Under the pieces are notes generated by a model, which worked only from the letters and a program-made list of their open reading frames with translations, was not told where the DNA came from and did no database searches. The position numbers and the translations under genes are program-made. Source: Kiloniella laminariae (lineage in GTDB: Bacteria; Pseudomonadota; Alphaproteobacteria; Kiloniellales; Kiloniellaceae). Taken from it: a stretch of DNA of 64,000 bases. Positions 34,350 to 44,029 of the stretch are shown one piece after another. Positions within the stretch are counted from its first letter, which is position 1. Every line of letters starts with the position of its first letter. The stretch lies in the NCBI RefSeq assembly GCF_027214005.1, contig NZ_JAPWGY010000001.1:1-64000 (forward strand), read 5' to 3'.

Positions 34350-35501
34350 ATGAACAAAGACACAGCTTTCGACCAACATCCCGATGAAGCGGGAAATCGT
34401 ATAAAAGGAGATCTGCATCCTGACTCTCGCCGGGGCAGGGGCGCGCTTTCTAATCGTGTTGGAAGGTTCGAGAAATCTGAAAGAGAGCGTGTTGATGATG
34501 GTTGGGGCAGTCTTGAAGAGGGGACGAAGCTTAAAACAGAGGTAAGAGTGGATCCCAGCCGGTCAGTTATTTCCAGAAATAGCTCGCCGGATGTTCCGTT
34601 TGAACAGTCCTTCAACCCTTACAAAGGGTGTGAACACGGCTGTATTTACTGTTTTGCACGCCCAACACATGCATTTCTCGGTTTGTCGCCGGGGCTGGAT
34701 TTTGAACGGCTGATTTTTGCCAAAGAGGAAGCCGCAGCTCTGTTGGCGGCAGAACTCTCCAGGCCATCCTATCAATGTAAGGTCATTGCGTTTGGTGCCA
34801 ATACGGATCCCTATCAACCGATTGAGCGCGAACAAAATATAACCCGACAGGCGTTGGAAGTCTGCGAGGCATTCAACCAGCCTGTTGCCATTATTACCAA
34901 GGGCAATCTTGTCCTGCGGGATGTTGATATCCTCGAGAGGATGGCGCGAAAAAACCTTGCCTCGGTTGCGATTTCATTGACAACTCTGGATCGCAAACTT
35001 GCCCGTACAATGGAGCCACGTGCCGCAACCCCGATGCGGCGTCTGGATGCCATTCGAGAGCTGACACTCAGGGGGATCAAGGTATCAGTGCTTGTCGCGC
35101 CAATTATTCCAGCCCTGAATGATCATGAAATTGAGCGCATCATAGGACTTTCAGGAAGGGCAGGGGCTGTGAGTTGCAGCTATGTTTTACTCCGCCTGCC
35201 AGGTGAAATCCGGGATCTCTGGCTTGAATGGCTGGAGAACAACTACCCGGACAGGGCTGGGCGTGTCATGAAGCTGCTGCAGTCAATGAGGGGTGGAAAA
35301 GATTATGACCCCCGTTGGGGAAAGCGCATGCAGGGGGAAGGCGTTTACGCAAAACTGCTGTCTGATCGCTTTCATCTCGCCCGGCAAAAGTACGGCCTTA
35401 ACAAGAGATCCCTTCGTCAACTCGATACATCTCTTTTTTCTGTTCCCCATCAGTACAGGAAGTCTGTTTCATCGCTAAAGCAACTTGATCTTTTTTCGTG
35501 A
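34350..35501 (+). CDS. PA0069-family (SplB-like) radical SAM protein
   Basis: 383 residues. The radical SAM cluster motif is KGCEHGCIYCFARP (Cys94, Cys98, Cys101, CX3CX2C), preceded by FEQSFNPYKG. Then come FGANTDPYQPIE, ITKGNLVLRD and the barrel ending SVLVAPIIPALND. This is the PA0069 family, related to spore photoproduct lyase. An alphaproteobacterial LexA box stands directly upstream, so it is probably induced by DNA damage. Its substrate is unknown. Start: ATG 34350; an earlier in-frame codon would place the LexA box inside the gene. Confidence 0.92.
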   Translation: MNKDTAFDQHPDEAGNRIKGDLHPDSRRGRGALSNRVGRFEKSERERVDDGWGSLEEGTKLKTEVRVDPSRSVISRNSSPDVPFEQSFNPYKGCEHGCIYCFARPTHAFLGLSPGLDFERLIFAKEEAAALLAAELSRPSYQCKVIAFGANTDPYQPIEREQNITRQALEVCEAFNQPVAIITKGNLVLRDVDILERMARKNLASVAISLTTLDRKLARTMEPRAATPMRRLDAIRELTLRGIKVSVLVAPIIPALNDHEIERIIGLSGRAGAVSCSYVLLRLPGEIRDLWLEWLENNYPDRAGRVMKLLQSMRGGKDYDPRWGKRMQGEGVYAKLLSDRFHLARQKYGLNKRSLRQLDTSLFSVPHQYRKSVSSLKQLDLFS

Positions 35502-35634
35502 AAAATTCTGAATTTTCCTTCAGAGGGCCGGGTCCTTTTTTTGTCACAATCATACGTTACATTTTCTCTGGGTCCCCGATCCGGTTTTGCGTAATCTGCG
35601 CGTCCTGTTTTCTATTCCAATAAAGGTTGATCCA

Positions 35635-36504
35635 GTGTCAGACAGTTCAGAAAAGATCTTTGAAATTCGTCATGCGAATGAAGAAGATGTCCAGATTTTC
35701 TGTGATTGGGCCGCAATGGAAGGCTGGAATCCCGGGCTAAGGGATATCCAGTGTTTTTATGGAGCGGATAAATCGGGGTTTTATATTGGCTGGCTTGGGC
35801 CGGAACCGGTTGCCTGTATATCAGCAGTGAAGTACGGCACGAGCCATGGTTTTATCGGGTTCTACATTGTCCGTGAAGATCAGCGTGGAAAGGGGTATGG
35901 CCTTAAGATCTGGAACCATGCAATGGCGTCCCTTGAAGGGAGAATTATCGGACTTGATGGTGTTGTGGATCAGCAGGACAATTATGCCAAATCAGGCTTT
36001 GCCCTGGCCTATCGCAACATCCGGTTTGAAGGCGTTGCCCCGGATCTGGCGCATTCTGATAAAGAGGGGCGCATCTCTGTTTCTGATACCCGTGGTGTTC
36101 CCCAGCATCTGCTGGTTGATTATGACCGTCTGCATTTCTTCACGGAACGAAAGGCTTTCCTTTCATGCTGGTTGAAAGGGGAGGGACACGAAGGTCTTGC
36201 CATACTCGAGCAGGGAAAGGTGGTTGGGTACGGGGTCATGCGCCCTTACGCCGACGGCTATAAGATCGGGCCACTTTTTGCAGAAAACGTGCTGATTGCA
36301 GACGAGCTGTTTCAGGCATTTTGTCATAAAATTCCGGGCAGCAATATCATTCTTGATGTACCAGAAGAGAATATTGCGGCGGTAGAGCTGGCCAGGAGAT
36401 ATCAGTTGAAGCAGAGTTTTGAAACGGCCCGGATGTATCGAAACGGGATGGCAGATTTACCATTGGCACAAATCTTTGGTGTGACAAGTTTTGAGCTTGG
36501 CTAG
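35635..36504 (+). CDS. GNAT acetyltransferase with C-terminal YitH-like domain
   Basis: About 289 residues with two domains. The first is a GNAT acetyltransferase: IRHANEEDVQIFCDWAAMEG, GFYIVREDQRGKGYGLKIW (acetyl-CoA loop) and a DQQDNYAKSGF end. The second (about 140-289) has the pattern DTRGVPQHLLVDYDRLHFFTER and GYGVMRPYADGYKIGPLFAE, typical of the Acetyltransf_18 domain that follows GNAT in YitH/HolE proteins. The acceptor is unknown. Start: GTG 35635 with AAAGG eight bases before it; a TTG at 35587 is an alternative. Confidence 0.9.
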   Translation: MSDSSEKIFEIRHANEEDVQIFCDWAAMEGWNPGLRDIQCFYGADKSGFYIGWLGPEPVACISAVKYGTSHGFIGFYIVREDQRGKGYGLKIWNHAMASLEGRIIGLDGVVDQQDNYAKSGFALAYRNIRFEGVAPDLAHSDKEGRISVSDTRGVPQHLLVDYDRLHFFTERKAFLSCWLKGEGHEGLAILEQGKVVGYGVMRPYADGYKIGPLFAENVLIADELFQAFCHKIPGSNIILDVPEENIAAVELARRYQLKQSFETARMYRNGMADLPLAQIFGVTSFELG

Positions 36505-36676
36505 AACACTTTTTGCGTGAAAATAAAAAACGTCAATCGCTGACTGCGACCTTGTGAAGCGGCGAAATAACTCGTTTTCCGGATTTTTAGCGCGTATCTA
36601 TGGTTTCTCAAAATGAGGGGAACAAGGTTCTGCATCAAGCAGTAACCAAACAAGGTAATCGGAAAGTCTGACAACC

Positions 36677-37075
36677 ATGCAAAATACTACTGATGCCGAC
36701 AAGTCCTATCCTGAACTTTCAGCGATGAAAACGGGATTGCGTGGAAAGTGTCCACGTTGTGGAGAAGGAAAAATTTTCGATGGATTTCTGACGATCGCCA
36801 AGGACTGCAAGGCTTGTGGCTTGAGCTATTCCTTTGCCGATCCTGCTGATGGTCCGGCGTTTTTCATCCAGATGCTTTTTTGTGTACCGGTCGTGATTTT
36901 TGTCTTGTGGTTCGAGGTGAAAATTGAGCCGCCAGTCTGGGCGCATATCCTGACGACGCTTCCCCTGTTGATCCTGACCTGTGTGCTGCCTTTGAGGCCA
37001 CTCAAAGGTTGGCTGATCGCCAGTCAATTTTTCTTCAAGGCTGAAGAAGGACGTTTGGTAACCAGGGAAGACTGA
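36677..37075 (+). CDS. DUF983 membrane protein
   Basis: 132 residues. An N-terminal zinc-ribbon-like pair (GLRGKCPRCGEGKIF and DCKACGLSYS) is followed by two membrane segments (MLFCVPVVIFVLWFEV and LTTLPLLILTCVLPLRP). This is the DUF983 family, often found beside cytochrome oxidase genes but here alone. Function unknown. It ends one base before the stop of the convergent Lrp gene. Confidence 0.9.
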   Translation: MQNTTDADKSYPELSAMKTGLRGKCPRCGEGKIFDGFLTIAKDCKACGLSYSFADPADGPAFFIQMLFCVPVVIFVLWFEVKIEPPVWAHILTTLPLLILTCVLPLRPLKGWLIASQFFFKAEEGRLVTRED

Positions 37076-37507
37076 TCAGCTCTCCAGCTCCCGGTTCAAG
37101 ATCAGCGATGTCCGGAGTTCATCGACCACAGGGTTGTTTGATATTTTATTCCGGACTTCATTCAGGGCTTCAGGACTGCCCGCCCGGACTTCGATCAGAA
37201 GGTCCGGGTCGCCGGCCAGAGAATAACAGCGCAAGATTTCGGGGAAGCTCGAGATTTCATCTATCAGGGTGATCGCGGGAGTTCGTTTGAGCCGAACAAA
37301 GAGGAAAGCGCCAAAACCTGACGTGGCGGCGTTTTTGAGCTCAACTCTGTAGCCCGTGATAACACTGTCACTTTCCAGCTTTTGCAGGCGATGACGTACA
37401 GTGGACCGTGCCAGATTTGTCTGAGCAGAAATGCCCTTGATCGTTTCACGGGCATTCTTGCGCAAAACCTGCAGAATAGCCCGATCAGTTTCGTCCAGTT
37501 CACGCAT
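37076..37507 (-). CDS. Lrp/AsnC family transcriptional regulator
   Basis: 143 residues. Helix-turn-helix MRELDETDRAILQVLRKNAR and IKGISAQTNLARSTVRHRLQKLE, then the AsnC effector domain (FGAFLFVRLKRT, LRCYSLAGDPDLLIEVRA). ATG 37507 is chosen. It is divergent from the kinase-peptidase-aminotransferase fusion gene, across about 143 bases, and likely controls it in response to an amino acid or related compound. Confidence 0.92.
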   Translation of the reverse strand: MRELDETDRAILQVLRKNARETIKGISAQTNLARSTVRHRLQKLESDSVITGYRVELKNAATSGFGAFLFVRLKRTPAITLIDEISSFPEILRCYSLAGDPDLLIEVRAGSPEALNEVRNKISNNPVVDELRTSLILNRELES

Positions 37508-37650
37508 GGAATCCTGCCTATATGAAGATGGGGCGAGATTATCAGGCAGCAACCAAAAAAACAATCAAACGTGCACAATGGCGAAAGATATCGCCGGGAT
37601 AACATACTAAAGTAAAACCAACTACTTGGTTCGCACAGTTAGGTATTCCC

Positions 37651-40600
37651 ATGGCACAAGACACACTCCATCTTTACAGCGCAGCGGAAGCAGAATGTCT
37701 CTTCCAGGAATTATATGGTCCTGTTGGCAGGGCAACGGCCTTGCCGAGCGAACGGGATCAGAATTTCAAGCTGGTTGTTGAGGGGGAGGGTGCCTTTGTT
37801 CTGAAACTCTATGCACCAGAGACAGACAGAATTTGGCTGGAAGCCCAGGATGCCCTGCTTCAGGAGTTGGCCGAAAGAGATGCTGATCTTCCTTTGCCCC
37901 GGGTTGTTCCCAATAATAAAAATAAGATAACGGATGAGGTTCTCGACCCGTCAGGCAAACCCCGTCCGATCCGTCTGCTGAGCTGGATGGAAGGGGAGGT
38001 CTGGAACAAGGCGGCGCAGAAACAGGATCTGGATTATTCCCAGATTGGGCAATTGATGGGGCGGATGGACAAGGCCCTTAAATCGTTTGGTCATGAAGGG
38101 GCGAACCGGACCTTCCTTTGGGATATTGCCCAGGCTGTAACCCACCGTGCTTTCCTTCATCTGATAGATGATGAAAAAATCAGATCGATTGTCACGGACA
38201 TTCTGGACAGATTTGAGCAGGAAAATGCCTGTGCACTTAATAAGTTGCCATCTCAGGTTATCCATAATGATGCCAATGATTATAACATCCTGGTGGATAA
38301 GCAGGGGCAGATCAGTGGTCTGATTGATTTTGGCGATTTTATCAATAGCTACCGGGTTTGTGATCTGGCTGTTGCCTGTGCCTATGCCATGCTTGGCCAA
38401 AGAGACCCGGTTGGCCGGGCTTGTGATGTTGTCTCGGGCTATCACAGGGTTAATCCCCTGACAGCCGGAGAAATCGCGCTGGTTTATGATCTTGTCCAGG
38501 TCAGGCTGGCTGAATCAGTCTGTATGGCGGCCCAACAATATGCCGCCAATCCGGAAAATGAGTATCTTCTGATCAGCCAGAAAGACGTGCGGGAGCTTCT
38601 GATCCGCATGGAACAGATAAACAGGGAAGTGGTTCATTATCGCTTTCGTGATGTCTGTGGTCTGGAAGCCTGCCCGGGATCCCGCAAGCTGGTCCAGTGG
38701 CTTTCGGCCAATGCAGACCAGATCGGACCAATTTGTGATCCGGCGCTTTCTGCGGATAACGTTCTTGTCCTGGATCTCTCGACATTGTCTGTAGATGAAG
38801 AGGGGAAAGCCCTTGATGCAGAAGCTGCCACCAATCTGATCTTCTCGATAATGGAGGAGGCTGGTGCTGAGGTGGGGATCGGCAACTACCTTGAGGACCG
38901 CAATGTCTATAAAGGTGATTTTTTTGAAACGGTCGATCCGGAAGAACGTCGAACAGTTCATTTGGGTATCGATCTGTTTTTGCCGGCCTATGCCCCGCTC
39001 TATGCGCCCCTTGATGGTAAGGTCAGAGTTCATAACGACAACACCCGGGACTATGACTATGGTCCGGTGGTGATTCTGGAACATGAGACGGACGAAGGGC
39101 AGGTTTTCTATACCAAGTATGGCCATTTGAGCCGTACATCTCTTGCTCTCTGGGAGGGTGGCAAGGCGTTTAAAAAGGGCGAGTTGATCGGGTATGTCGG
39201 CCCTTATCCCGAAAATGGTAACTGGGCACCGCATGTGCATTTTCAGCTGCTGCTTGATCTGATGGGGATGGAAAATGATGTCTGCGGGGTCGCGGCACGC
39301 AGTGAACGCAATGTCTGGGCATCGGTTTGCCCGAGCCCGAACCTTATACTGGGTATGCAGATCAAATGCGAGGGGACTATAGTACGTTCGGCAAGGGATA
39401 TCCGATCTGAACGGGCGCGTCATCTCGGGCCAAACTTGAGCCTTTCCTATCGTGCTCCGTTGAAGATTGTCCGGGGTGAGGCGCAGTTTCTATATAGCGA
39501 CAGCGGAGATGCCTATCTCGATATGGTCAACAATGTCTGTCATGTCGGGCATTGTCACCCGCGGGTGGTCAAGGCCGCCACATCACAATTACCTGTGCTC
39601 AATACCAATACCCGTTATCTGCATGATAATATTGTCAACTATGCACGGGAGTTGCTTTCGACTTTCCCTGAGCCTCTGGAAGTCTGTTTTTTTGTCAATT
39701 CCGGCAGTGAGGCAAATGACCTCGCCTTGCGTCTGGCACAAAACTATACCGGAAGCCGTGACATGCTGGTCGTGGACCATGCCTATCATGGCAATCTGAC
39801 GTCGCTGATTGATTTGAGCCCCTACAAGTTTAACCGCAAAGGCGGCAAAGGCAGGCCGGAGCATGTGCGGGTTTGCCCGATGCCGGATGGCTATCGTGGT
39901 CCTGTCAAGGCGAGTGACCCGGATTGCGGGGACAAATATGCTGACATGGCAATCAGGGAACTTCGGGCATTAGAGCAGGCCGGAGGCAAACCCTGTGCCT
40001 TTATCGCGGAATCTCTTTTGGGCTGCGGCGGGCAGATCGTTTTACCGCAAGGCTATCTGCCAAAGATCTATCAAGCTGTGCGGGCTTCGGGAGGGTTGTG
40101 CATTGCCGATGAAGTTCAGGTCGGCTTTGGCCGGATCGGCGAGCATATGTGGGGCTTTGAACAGCAGGGGGTGGTGCCGGATATTGTGACTCTTGGCAAG
40201 CCGATCGCCAATGGTCATCCTATGGGGGCTGTTGTGACGACCCGTGCGGTTGCTGATGCTTTTGTTACCGGAATGGAGTATTTCAATACTTTTGGCGGCA
40301 ACCCGGTATCCTGCGCTATTGGTCTTGAAGTCTTGCAAGTTGTCCGCGATGAGCGCCTGCAGAATAATGCCCGTAGGGTCGGTGAACGGATGATGCAGGG
40401 GTTGAGGCGGATGGTCGATAACCACCCGCTTATTGGTGAAGTTCGGGGGATGGGGCTGTTTATCGGAGTTGAACTGGTGCAAGATCACGACACGCTGGAG
40501 CCAGCAACTCTTGAAGCTGGGAAGCTTGTCAATCTGATGAAAGAGTGCGGCATTTTGCTCTCTACCGACGGGCCGTTGGATAATGTGGTAAAAATCAAGC

Positions 40601-40683
40601 CCCCGATTTGTTTCTCAGCTGATGATGCGGAGCGTTTCTTGCGGGAGTTTGATCGTTGCCTCGCCCTGGTGGAGCAGGAATAG
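37651..40683 (+). CDS. Fusion: APH-type kinase, M23 peptidase-like domain, class III aminotransferase/phospholyase
   Basis: 1010 residues with three domains. An APH/choline-kinase-like domain (about 15-330) has HNDANDYNIL (His205, Asp207) and Asp226 of LIDFGDF. An M23 metallopeptidase-like domain (about 420-570) has HLGID (His437, Asp441), His492 and HVH (528-530). A class III PLP domain (about 590-1005) has NSGSEAND, Asp820 in IADEVQ and Lys850 in LGKPIANG. Homologous human proteins phosphorylate hydroxylysine and then eliminate the phosphate and ammonia with PLP. Here both steps seem fused in one chain. Substrate unknown. Confidence 0.92.
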   Translation: MAQDTLHLYSAAEAECLFQELYGPVGRATALPSERDQNFKLVVEGEGAFVLKLYAPETDRIWLEAQDALLQELAERDADLPLPRVVPNNKNKITDEVLDPSGKPRPIRLLSWMEGEVWNKAAQKQDLDYSQIGQLMGRMDKALKSFGHEGANRTFLWDIAQAVTHRAFLHLIDDEKIRSIVTDILDRFEQENACALNKLPSQVIHNDANDYNILVDKQGQISGLIDFGDFINSYRVCDLAVACAYAMLGQRDPVGRACDVVSGYHRVNPLTAGEIALVYDLVQVRLAESVCMAAQQYAANPENEYLLISQKDVRELLIRMEQINREVVHYRFRDVCGLEACPGSRKLVQWLSANADQIGPICDPALSADNVLVLDLSTLSVDEEGKALDAEAATNLIFSIMEEAGAEVGIGNYLEDRNVYKGDFFETVDPEERRTVHLGIDLFLPAYAPLYAPLDGKVRVHNDNTRDYDYGPVVILEHETDEGQVFYTKYGHLSRTSLALWEGGKAFKKGELIGYVGPYPENGNWAPHVHFQLLLDLMGMENDVCGVAARSERNVWASVCPSPNLILGMQIKCEGTIVRSARDIRSERARHLGPNLSLSYRAPLKIVRGEAQFLYSDSGDAYLDMVNNVCHVGHCHPRVVKAATSQLPVLNTNTRYLHDNIVNYARELLSTFPEPLEVCFFVNSGSEANDLALRLAQNYTGSRDMLVVDHAYHGNLTSLIDLSPYKFNRKGGKGRPEHVRVCPMPDGYRGPVKASDPDCGDKYADMAIRELRALEQAGGKPCAFIAESLLGCGGQIVLPQGYLPKIYQAVRASGGLCIADEVQVGFGRIGEHMWGFEQQGVVPDIVTLGKPIANGHPMGAVVTTRAVADAFVTGMEYFNTFGGNPVSCAIGLEVLQVVRDERLQNNARRVGERMMQGLRRMVDNHPLIGEVRGMGLFIGVELVQDHDTLEPATLEAGKLVNLMKECGILLSTDGPLDNVVKIKPPICFSADDAERFLREFDRCLALVEQE

Positions 40684-40743
40684 CTTCGATCTAACTATTG
40701 CATCAGGTTTCCTGGTAGTCAGTAACGTGAATATTTGTTATAG

Positions 40744-41343
40744 GTGAGCGATCAATCACTCTGGACATGTAAGATGCGTGACGGCTCGGCTACCCGTGAA
40801 AAAATCAATCAGGCGGCGCTTGAACTTTTCGCTCGTAAAGGCGTTGCCGAGACGACAACCCGGGATATCGCCGGAGGAGCTGGTATTGCCGAGGGAACAA
40901 TTTATCGGCACTACAAAAGTAAAGATGAGCTGGTGCGCTCGCTGTTCCTGTCCCTCTATAGCGAGCAGGGAGAGCTGTTGGCCGTGCAGATCAGGGATGA
41001 AAGCGGGATCAAAGAGCAGATTGCCGTGATGATTCAACTGTTCTGTCGTCTGTTTGATGAGAACCGCCCGCTTTTTACCTTTCTGCTGCTGACCCAGCAT
41101 GGCCAGCTTGAACGTGTTCCAGATGGAATAGTGACTCCTGTGGGGGTGATTCGGGAGGCAATTACCTGTGCGCAGGCAGCAGGACAAATCCGGAAAGGGG
41201 ATCCGGATCTGTTGGCAGCCATGGTGCTGGGGGTGGTTGTCCAGCCCGCTGTCTTTAGCGTTTATGGCCGATTGAAACAGCCCTATCAGGACTTTAGTGC
41301 AGAACTGGTTCAGGCGGCCTGGGGAGTTCTGGGGCTGAGCTAG
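40744..41343 (+). CDS. TetR/AcrR family transcriptional regulator
   Basis: About 199 residues from GTG 40744 (ATG 40774 is an alternative). The helix-turn-helix is TREKINQAALELFARKGVAETTT and IAEGTIYRHYKSKDELVRSLF, the standard TetR recognition helix. The C-terminal effector domain is helical with no clear ligand motif. It ends in a four-base overlap with the convergent EamA gene. Its targets are unknown; no operator is obvious nearby. Confidence 0.9.
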   Translation: MSDQSLWTCKMRDGSATREKINQAALELFARKGVAETTTRDIAGGAGIAEGTIYRHYKSKDELVRSLFLSLYSEQGELLAVQIRDESGIKEQIAVMIQLFCRLFDENRPLFTFLLLTQHGQLERVPDGIVTPVGVIREAITCAQAAGQIRKGDPDLLAAMVLGVVVQPAVFSVYGRLKQPYQDFSAELVQAAWGVLGLS

Positions 41344-42239
41344 CGGGTGGACATTGAAAGAATGGGGGCAGGCTTTCTTTTGGTAAAGATAACGACATTA
41401 CCGATCAGGGCAAGTGCAACGCCAAGCAGTGCATAGGGCGTCCAGAGGTAATTTTCATAAACCGTGGAAAGCGAGAGGGCGACAACAGGGAAAAGTACGG
41501 TGCAATAAGCGGCTTTTTCTGCGCCGACACGGCCCACCAGATTTAGATACATGGCAAAGCCGATGACAGTACCCGGTATGGCAAGATACAGCAGGGCACC
41601 AAGATAGCGGGGTGTTGTTTCCAGCTCGAAACTATACCCCTGTAACAGGCACCAGATGCCCAGTGTGATGCTGCCATAAACCAGGGCATAGGAATTGGCG
41701 GTGAGGACATTGCGCCCCTGTTTTTGCTGGTGCTGGGAAACCATGTTCCCAAGCGAAAAACAATAGGTTCCACACAGAGCCAGAAGCAGGCCTTTTATAT
41801 TGTCTCCGGTCCAGTTCCCGCTTCCCAGATCATTCCAGAACAATGCACAGACGCCTGCGATCCCCAGGGTGGCCCCGATGAGCGAGCGCAGAGCAGGTAA
41901 CTGGCGATGAAAGATAAGGCCGTTGATCATATTGAAAATGGTCGCCATGGAAAAGACAACCGCAATCAGCCCGCTGGTGGTATAGACTGTGGCGTTATAA
42001 AAAAAGAGAAAGTTTACACAAAAAAGCAGCAGGCCTTGCAGGATAAACCATCGATGTTGGCGAAAGGGAACCCAGGTCAACTTTCCAAGAGCCGACATCA
42101 GGATAATTTGTGTCAGAGCAGCAAGGGTGAACCGATAGAAAGCCGAGACTTCGACGGCGACGTCGCCGACCTGAAAGGCAATTGCCAGCCAGGTGGTACC
42201 CCAGATCAGGACAGTGCCGAGGTAGAGAAGGCTACTCAT
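41340..42239 (-). CDS. EamA/DMT family transporter
   Basis: 299 residues with ten membrane segments: LLYLGTVLIWGTTWLAIAFQ at the start, the second EamA repeat from about residue 145, and a short basic tail. It is unrelated in detail to the EamA protein at 33370. The substrate is unknown. It is convergent with the TetR gene and divergent from the AraC gene across a 208-base region that holds no other gene. Confidence 0.88.
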   Translation of the reverse strand: MSSLLYLGTVLIWGTTWLAIAFQVGDVAVEVSAFYRFTLAALTQIILMSALGKLTWVPFRQHRWFILQGLLLFCVNFLFFYNATVYTTSGLIAVVFSMATIFNMINGLIFHRQLPALRSLIGATLGIAGVCALFWNDLGSGNWTGDNIKGLLLALCGTYCFSLGNMVSQHQQKQGRNVLTANSYALVYGSITLGIWCLLQGYSFELETTPRYLGALLYLAIPGTVIGFAMYLNLVGRVGAEKAAYCTVLFPVVALSLSTVYENYLWTPYALLGVALALIGNVVIFTKRKPAPILSMSTR

Positions 42240-42447
42240 AAAACAGGATCCCTTGAAACACGGAACAGGTTGAAACGTGATCGTAACGGCGATCAGTTCC
42301 CCCGGCTATCGGGTTCTTGCTCTCTTTTTCACATTCTTGCGGTTATTATTTTATCTGCTCTTTACTCGTGCTTCTCATTTAGGGAACGGCAGGCTAGATT
42401 GTACGTGAAGTGTAAAAGCCTTCAGAAGATTATCCGGGTGTGGGTTG

Positions 42448-43323
42448 ATGCGACCAGAAGAACTTTATGTTTACAAAGCCCTTGTTGAAGTGGGCGCAAA
42501 ATCAGGTCGTTCAGCTGATCTGGGGGAAGGCCTGTCTTTGTCTACCTGGCGCAATCAAAAGGGCTTTGCTGTTTACGAACGGGCCGATCATCACAGTATG
42601 AGCTATTACCTGGAAGGCGGAAAGGACACGCGCCGCCACTCGGGAGAGAGATGTATAGGTTCGGGATATCCCGGAGCGGTCTGTATCATGCCAGCGGGTG
42701 TGCGTTCGGAGTGGAGCATTGATGCATCGTTTCGTTTTATGCACCTGTACTTTGACTGTACCTGGTTCGATCGCACTCTTGCGGAGAGCTGTGATGTTGA
42801 TCCATCGGGTATCGAACTGCGTGATCTCTCTTTCCGCAGCGATCCGGTGATTGAACAGATCTGTCGAAACATTATCTATCCTCTGGATTGGCAAAGTGCT
42901 GCAGATCAGATGGCCCTGTCCCAGGCAGGTCAGCTGTTGGTTCAACATCTCGTCAGGCATTATACCAGCAGACAGCTGGAGCCTGGATTTTGCCGCGGCG
43001 GGCTTTCTCCCTATGTCTTGCGCCGGGTCAAGGAATATGTGGAAGCTTTTCTGGACCAGGGACTGACGGTGACAGAGTTGGCCCGCTCGGTGGATCTCAG
43101 CCCTTTTCACTTTACGCGGATGTTTCGTGTTTCGGAAGGGATCAGCCCGCATCAGTACGTGTTGCAGCGACGTATTGAAAAAGCCAAATATCTTTTGGGC
43201 GATAACAAGGTCTCTCTATCCGAGATTGCTCATGATTGTGGTTTCAGCAGCCAGAGCCATATGTCCACCCGCTTTCGTCGGGCCACAGGTCTGACTCCCC
43301 AGAGCTTCCGTCGATTATCCTGA
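42448..43323 (+). CDS. AraC family transcriptional regulator
   Basis: 291 residues. The C-terminal DNA-binding domain has both helix-turn-helix units: GLTVTELARSVDLSPFHFTR and VSLSEIAHDCGFSSQSHMST, followed by the usual RFRRATGLTPQSFRR. The N-terminal 180 residues form a cupin-like effector domain (SGYPGAVCIMPAGVRSEW, FRFMHLYFDCTW). It may control the divergent EamA gene or the FMN reductase downstream. ATG 42448 is preferred over TTG 42445. Confidence 0.93.
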   Translation: MRPEELYVYKALVEVGAKSGRSADLGEGLSLSTWRNQKGFAVYERADHHSMSYYLEGGKDTRRHSGERCIGSGYPGAVCIMPAGVRSEWSIDASFRFMHLYFDCTWFDRTLAESCDVDPSGIELRDLSFRSDPVIEQICRNIIYPLDWQSAADQMALSQAGQLLVQHLVRHYTSRQLEPGFCRGGLSPYVLRRVKEYVEAFLDQGLTVTELARSVDLSPFHFTRMFRVSEGISPHQYVLQRRIEKAKYLLGDNKVSLSEIAHDCGFSSQSHMSTRFRRATGLTPQSFRRLS

Positions 43324-43409
43324 GCTCTTTACTGGCTCTCTGGGGACGCGCCTGATATGAGAATAACAGGAACGTTTTATATTGTTTTTTTGAGGGAGAC
43401 TATTGCTCA

Positions 43410-44000
43410 ATGGAATCGCAGTCCGGGTTATCACAAAAAACGCGAGTTCTGGCTTTGGTCGGAAGTCTCCGGGAAAAATCCTACAATCGGGCTTTACTGC
43501 GCGAAGCCATAGCCGTTGCTCCCGAAGGTATTGATATTGTGGTTTTTGACCGCCTGGCCGAACTGCCTCTTTTCAACGAAGATCTCGAAGCTGTGCAAAC
43601 GCCGGAAGTCGCGCAGGAGCTGAAGCAGGCCATCATGGCCGTGGATGCGCTGTTGATTGTGACGCCGGAATATAATTCAGGACTTCCTGCCGTGCTGAAA
43701 AACGGGATCGATTGGGCATCGCGCGGGACACCGTCAGTTTTTGCCAATCTGGCTGTGGGAATCATGGGCACCAGCCCGGGAGCTTTTGGAACAGCACGGG
43801 TACAGGCGCAATTAAAACAAAGTCTTGGCGGACTGGGAGCTTATCCTTTGGCGGCCCCTGATTTTGTCTTGCCCTTGGCAAAAAGCAAGTTTGATGATGA
43901 CTTGAAAATCACGGATGAGGCCACGCGCACGCGTATGACAAAGTATCTTGAGCGTCTGGGGGAACTTGCCGTCTGTCTGGCCGCTATCCGGAAACGCTGA
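43410..44000 (+). CDS. NADPH-dependent FMN reductase (azo/chromate reductase type)
   Basis: 196 residues of flavodoxin fold. Motifs are LVGSLREKSYNRALLREA (phosphate loop), then VTPEYNSGLPAVLKNGIDWAS (the family block for flavin and substrate binding) and GIMGTSPGAFGTARVQAQL. Members reduce quinones, azo dyes or chromate with NADPH. It follows the AraC gene by 87 bases; a perfect terminator ends the unit. Cytoplasmic. Confidence 0.93.
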   Translation: MESQSGLSQKTRVLALVGSLREKSYNRALLREAIAVAPEGIDIVVFDRLAELPLFNEDLEAVQTPEVAQELKQAIMAVDALLIVTPEYNSGLPAVLKNGIDWASRGTPSVFANLAVGIMGTSPGAFGTARVQAQLKQSLGGLGAYPLAAPDFVLPLAKSKFDDDLKITDEATRTRMTKYLERLGELAVCLAAIRKR

Positions 44001-44029
44001 TAGGGGTTTCCTGTCTTTCTCAGGCTGTC

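Noticed and set aside
38515-39423. 302-codon minus-strand frame inside the fusion gene
   Set aside because: Shadow of the kinase-M23 coding sequence, whose active-site residues are intact in the plus-strand frame.
37651-40683. Possibility that the fusion is an assembly artefact joining three genes
   Set aside because: The frame is open for over 1000 codons with linkers of ordinary composition, and this domain order agrees with bacterial fusions I recall being described for this enzyme group.
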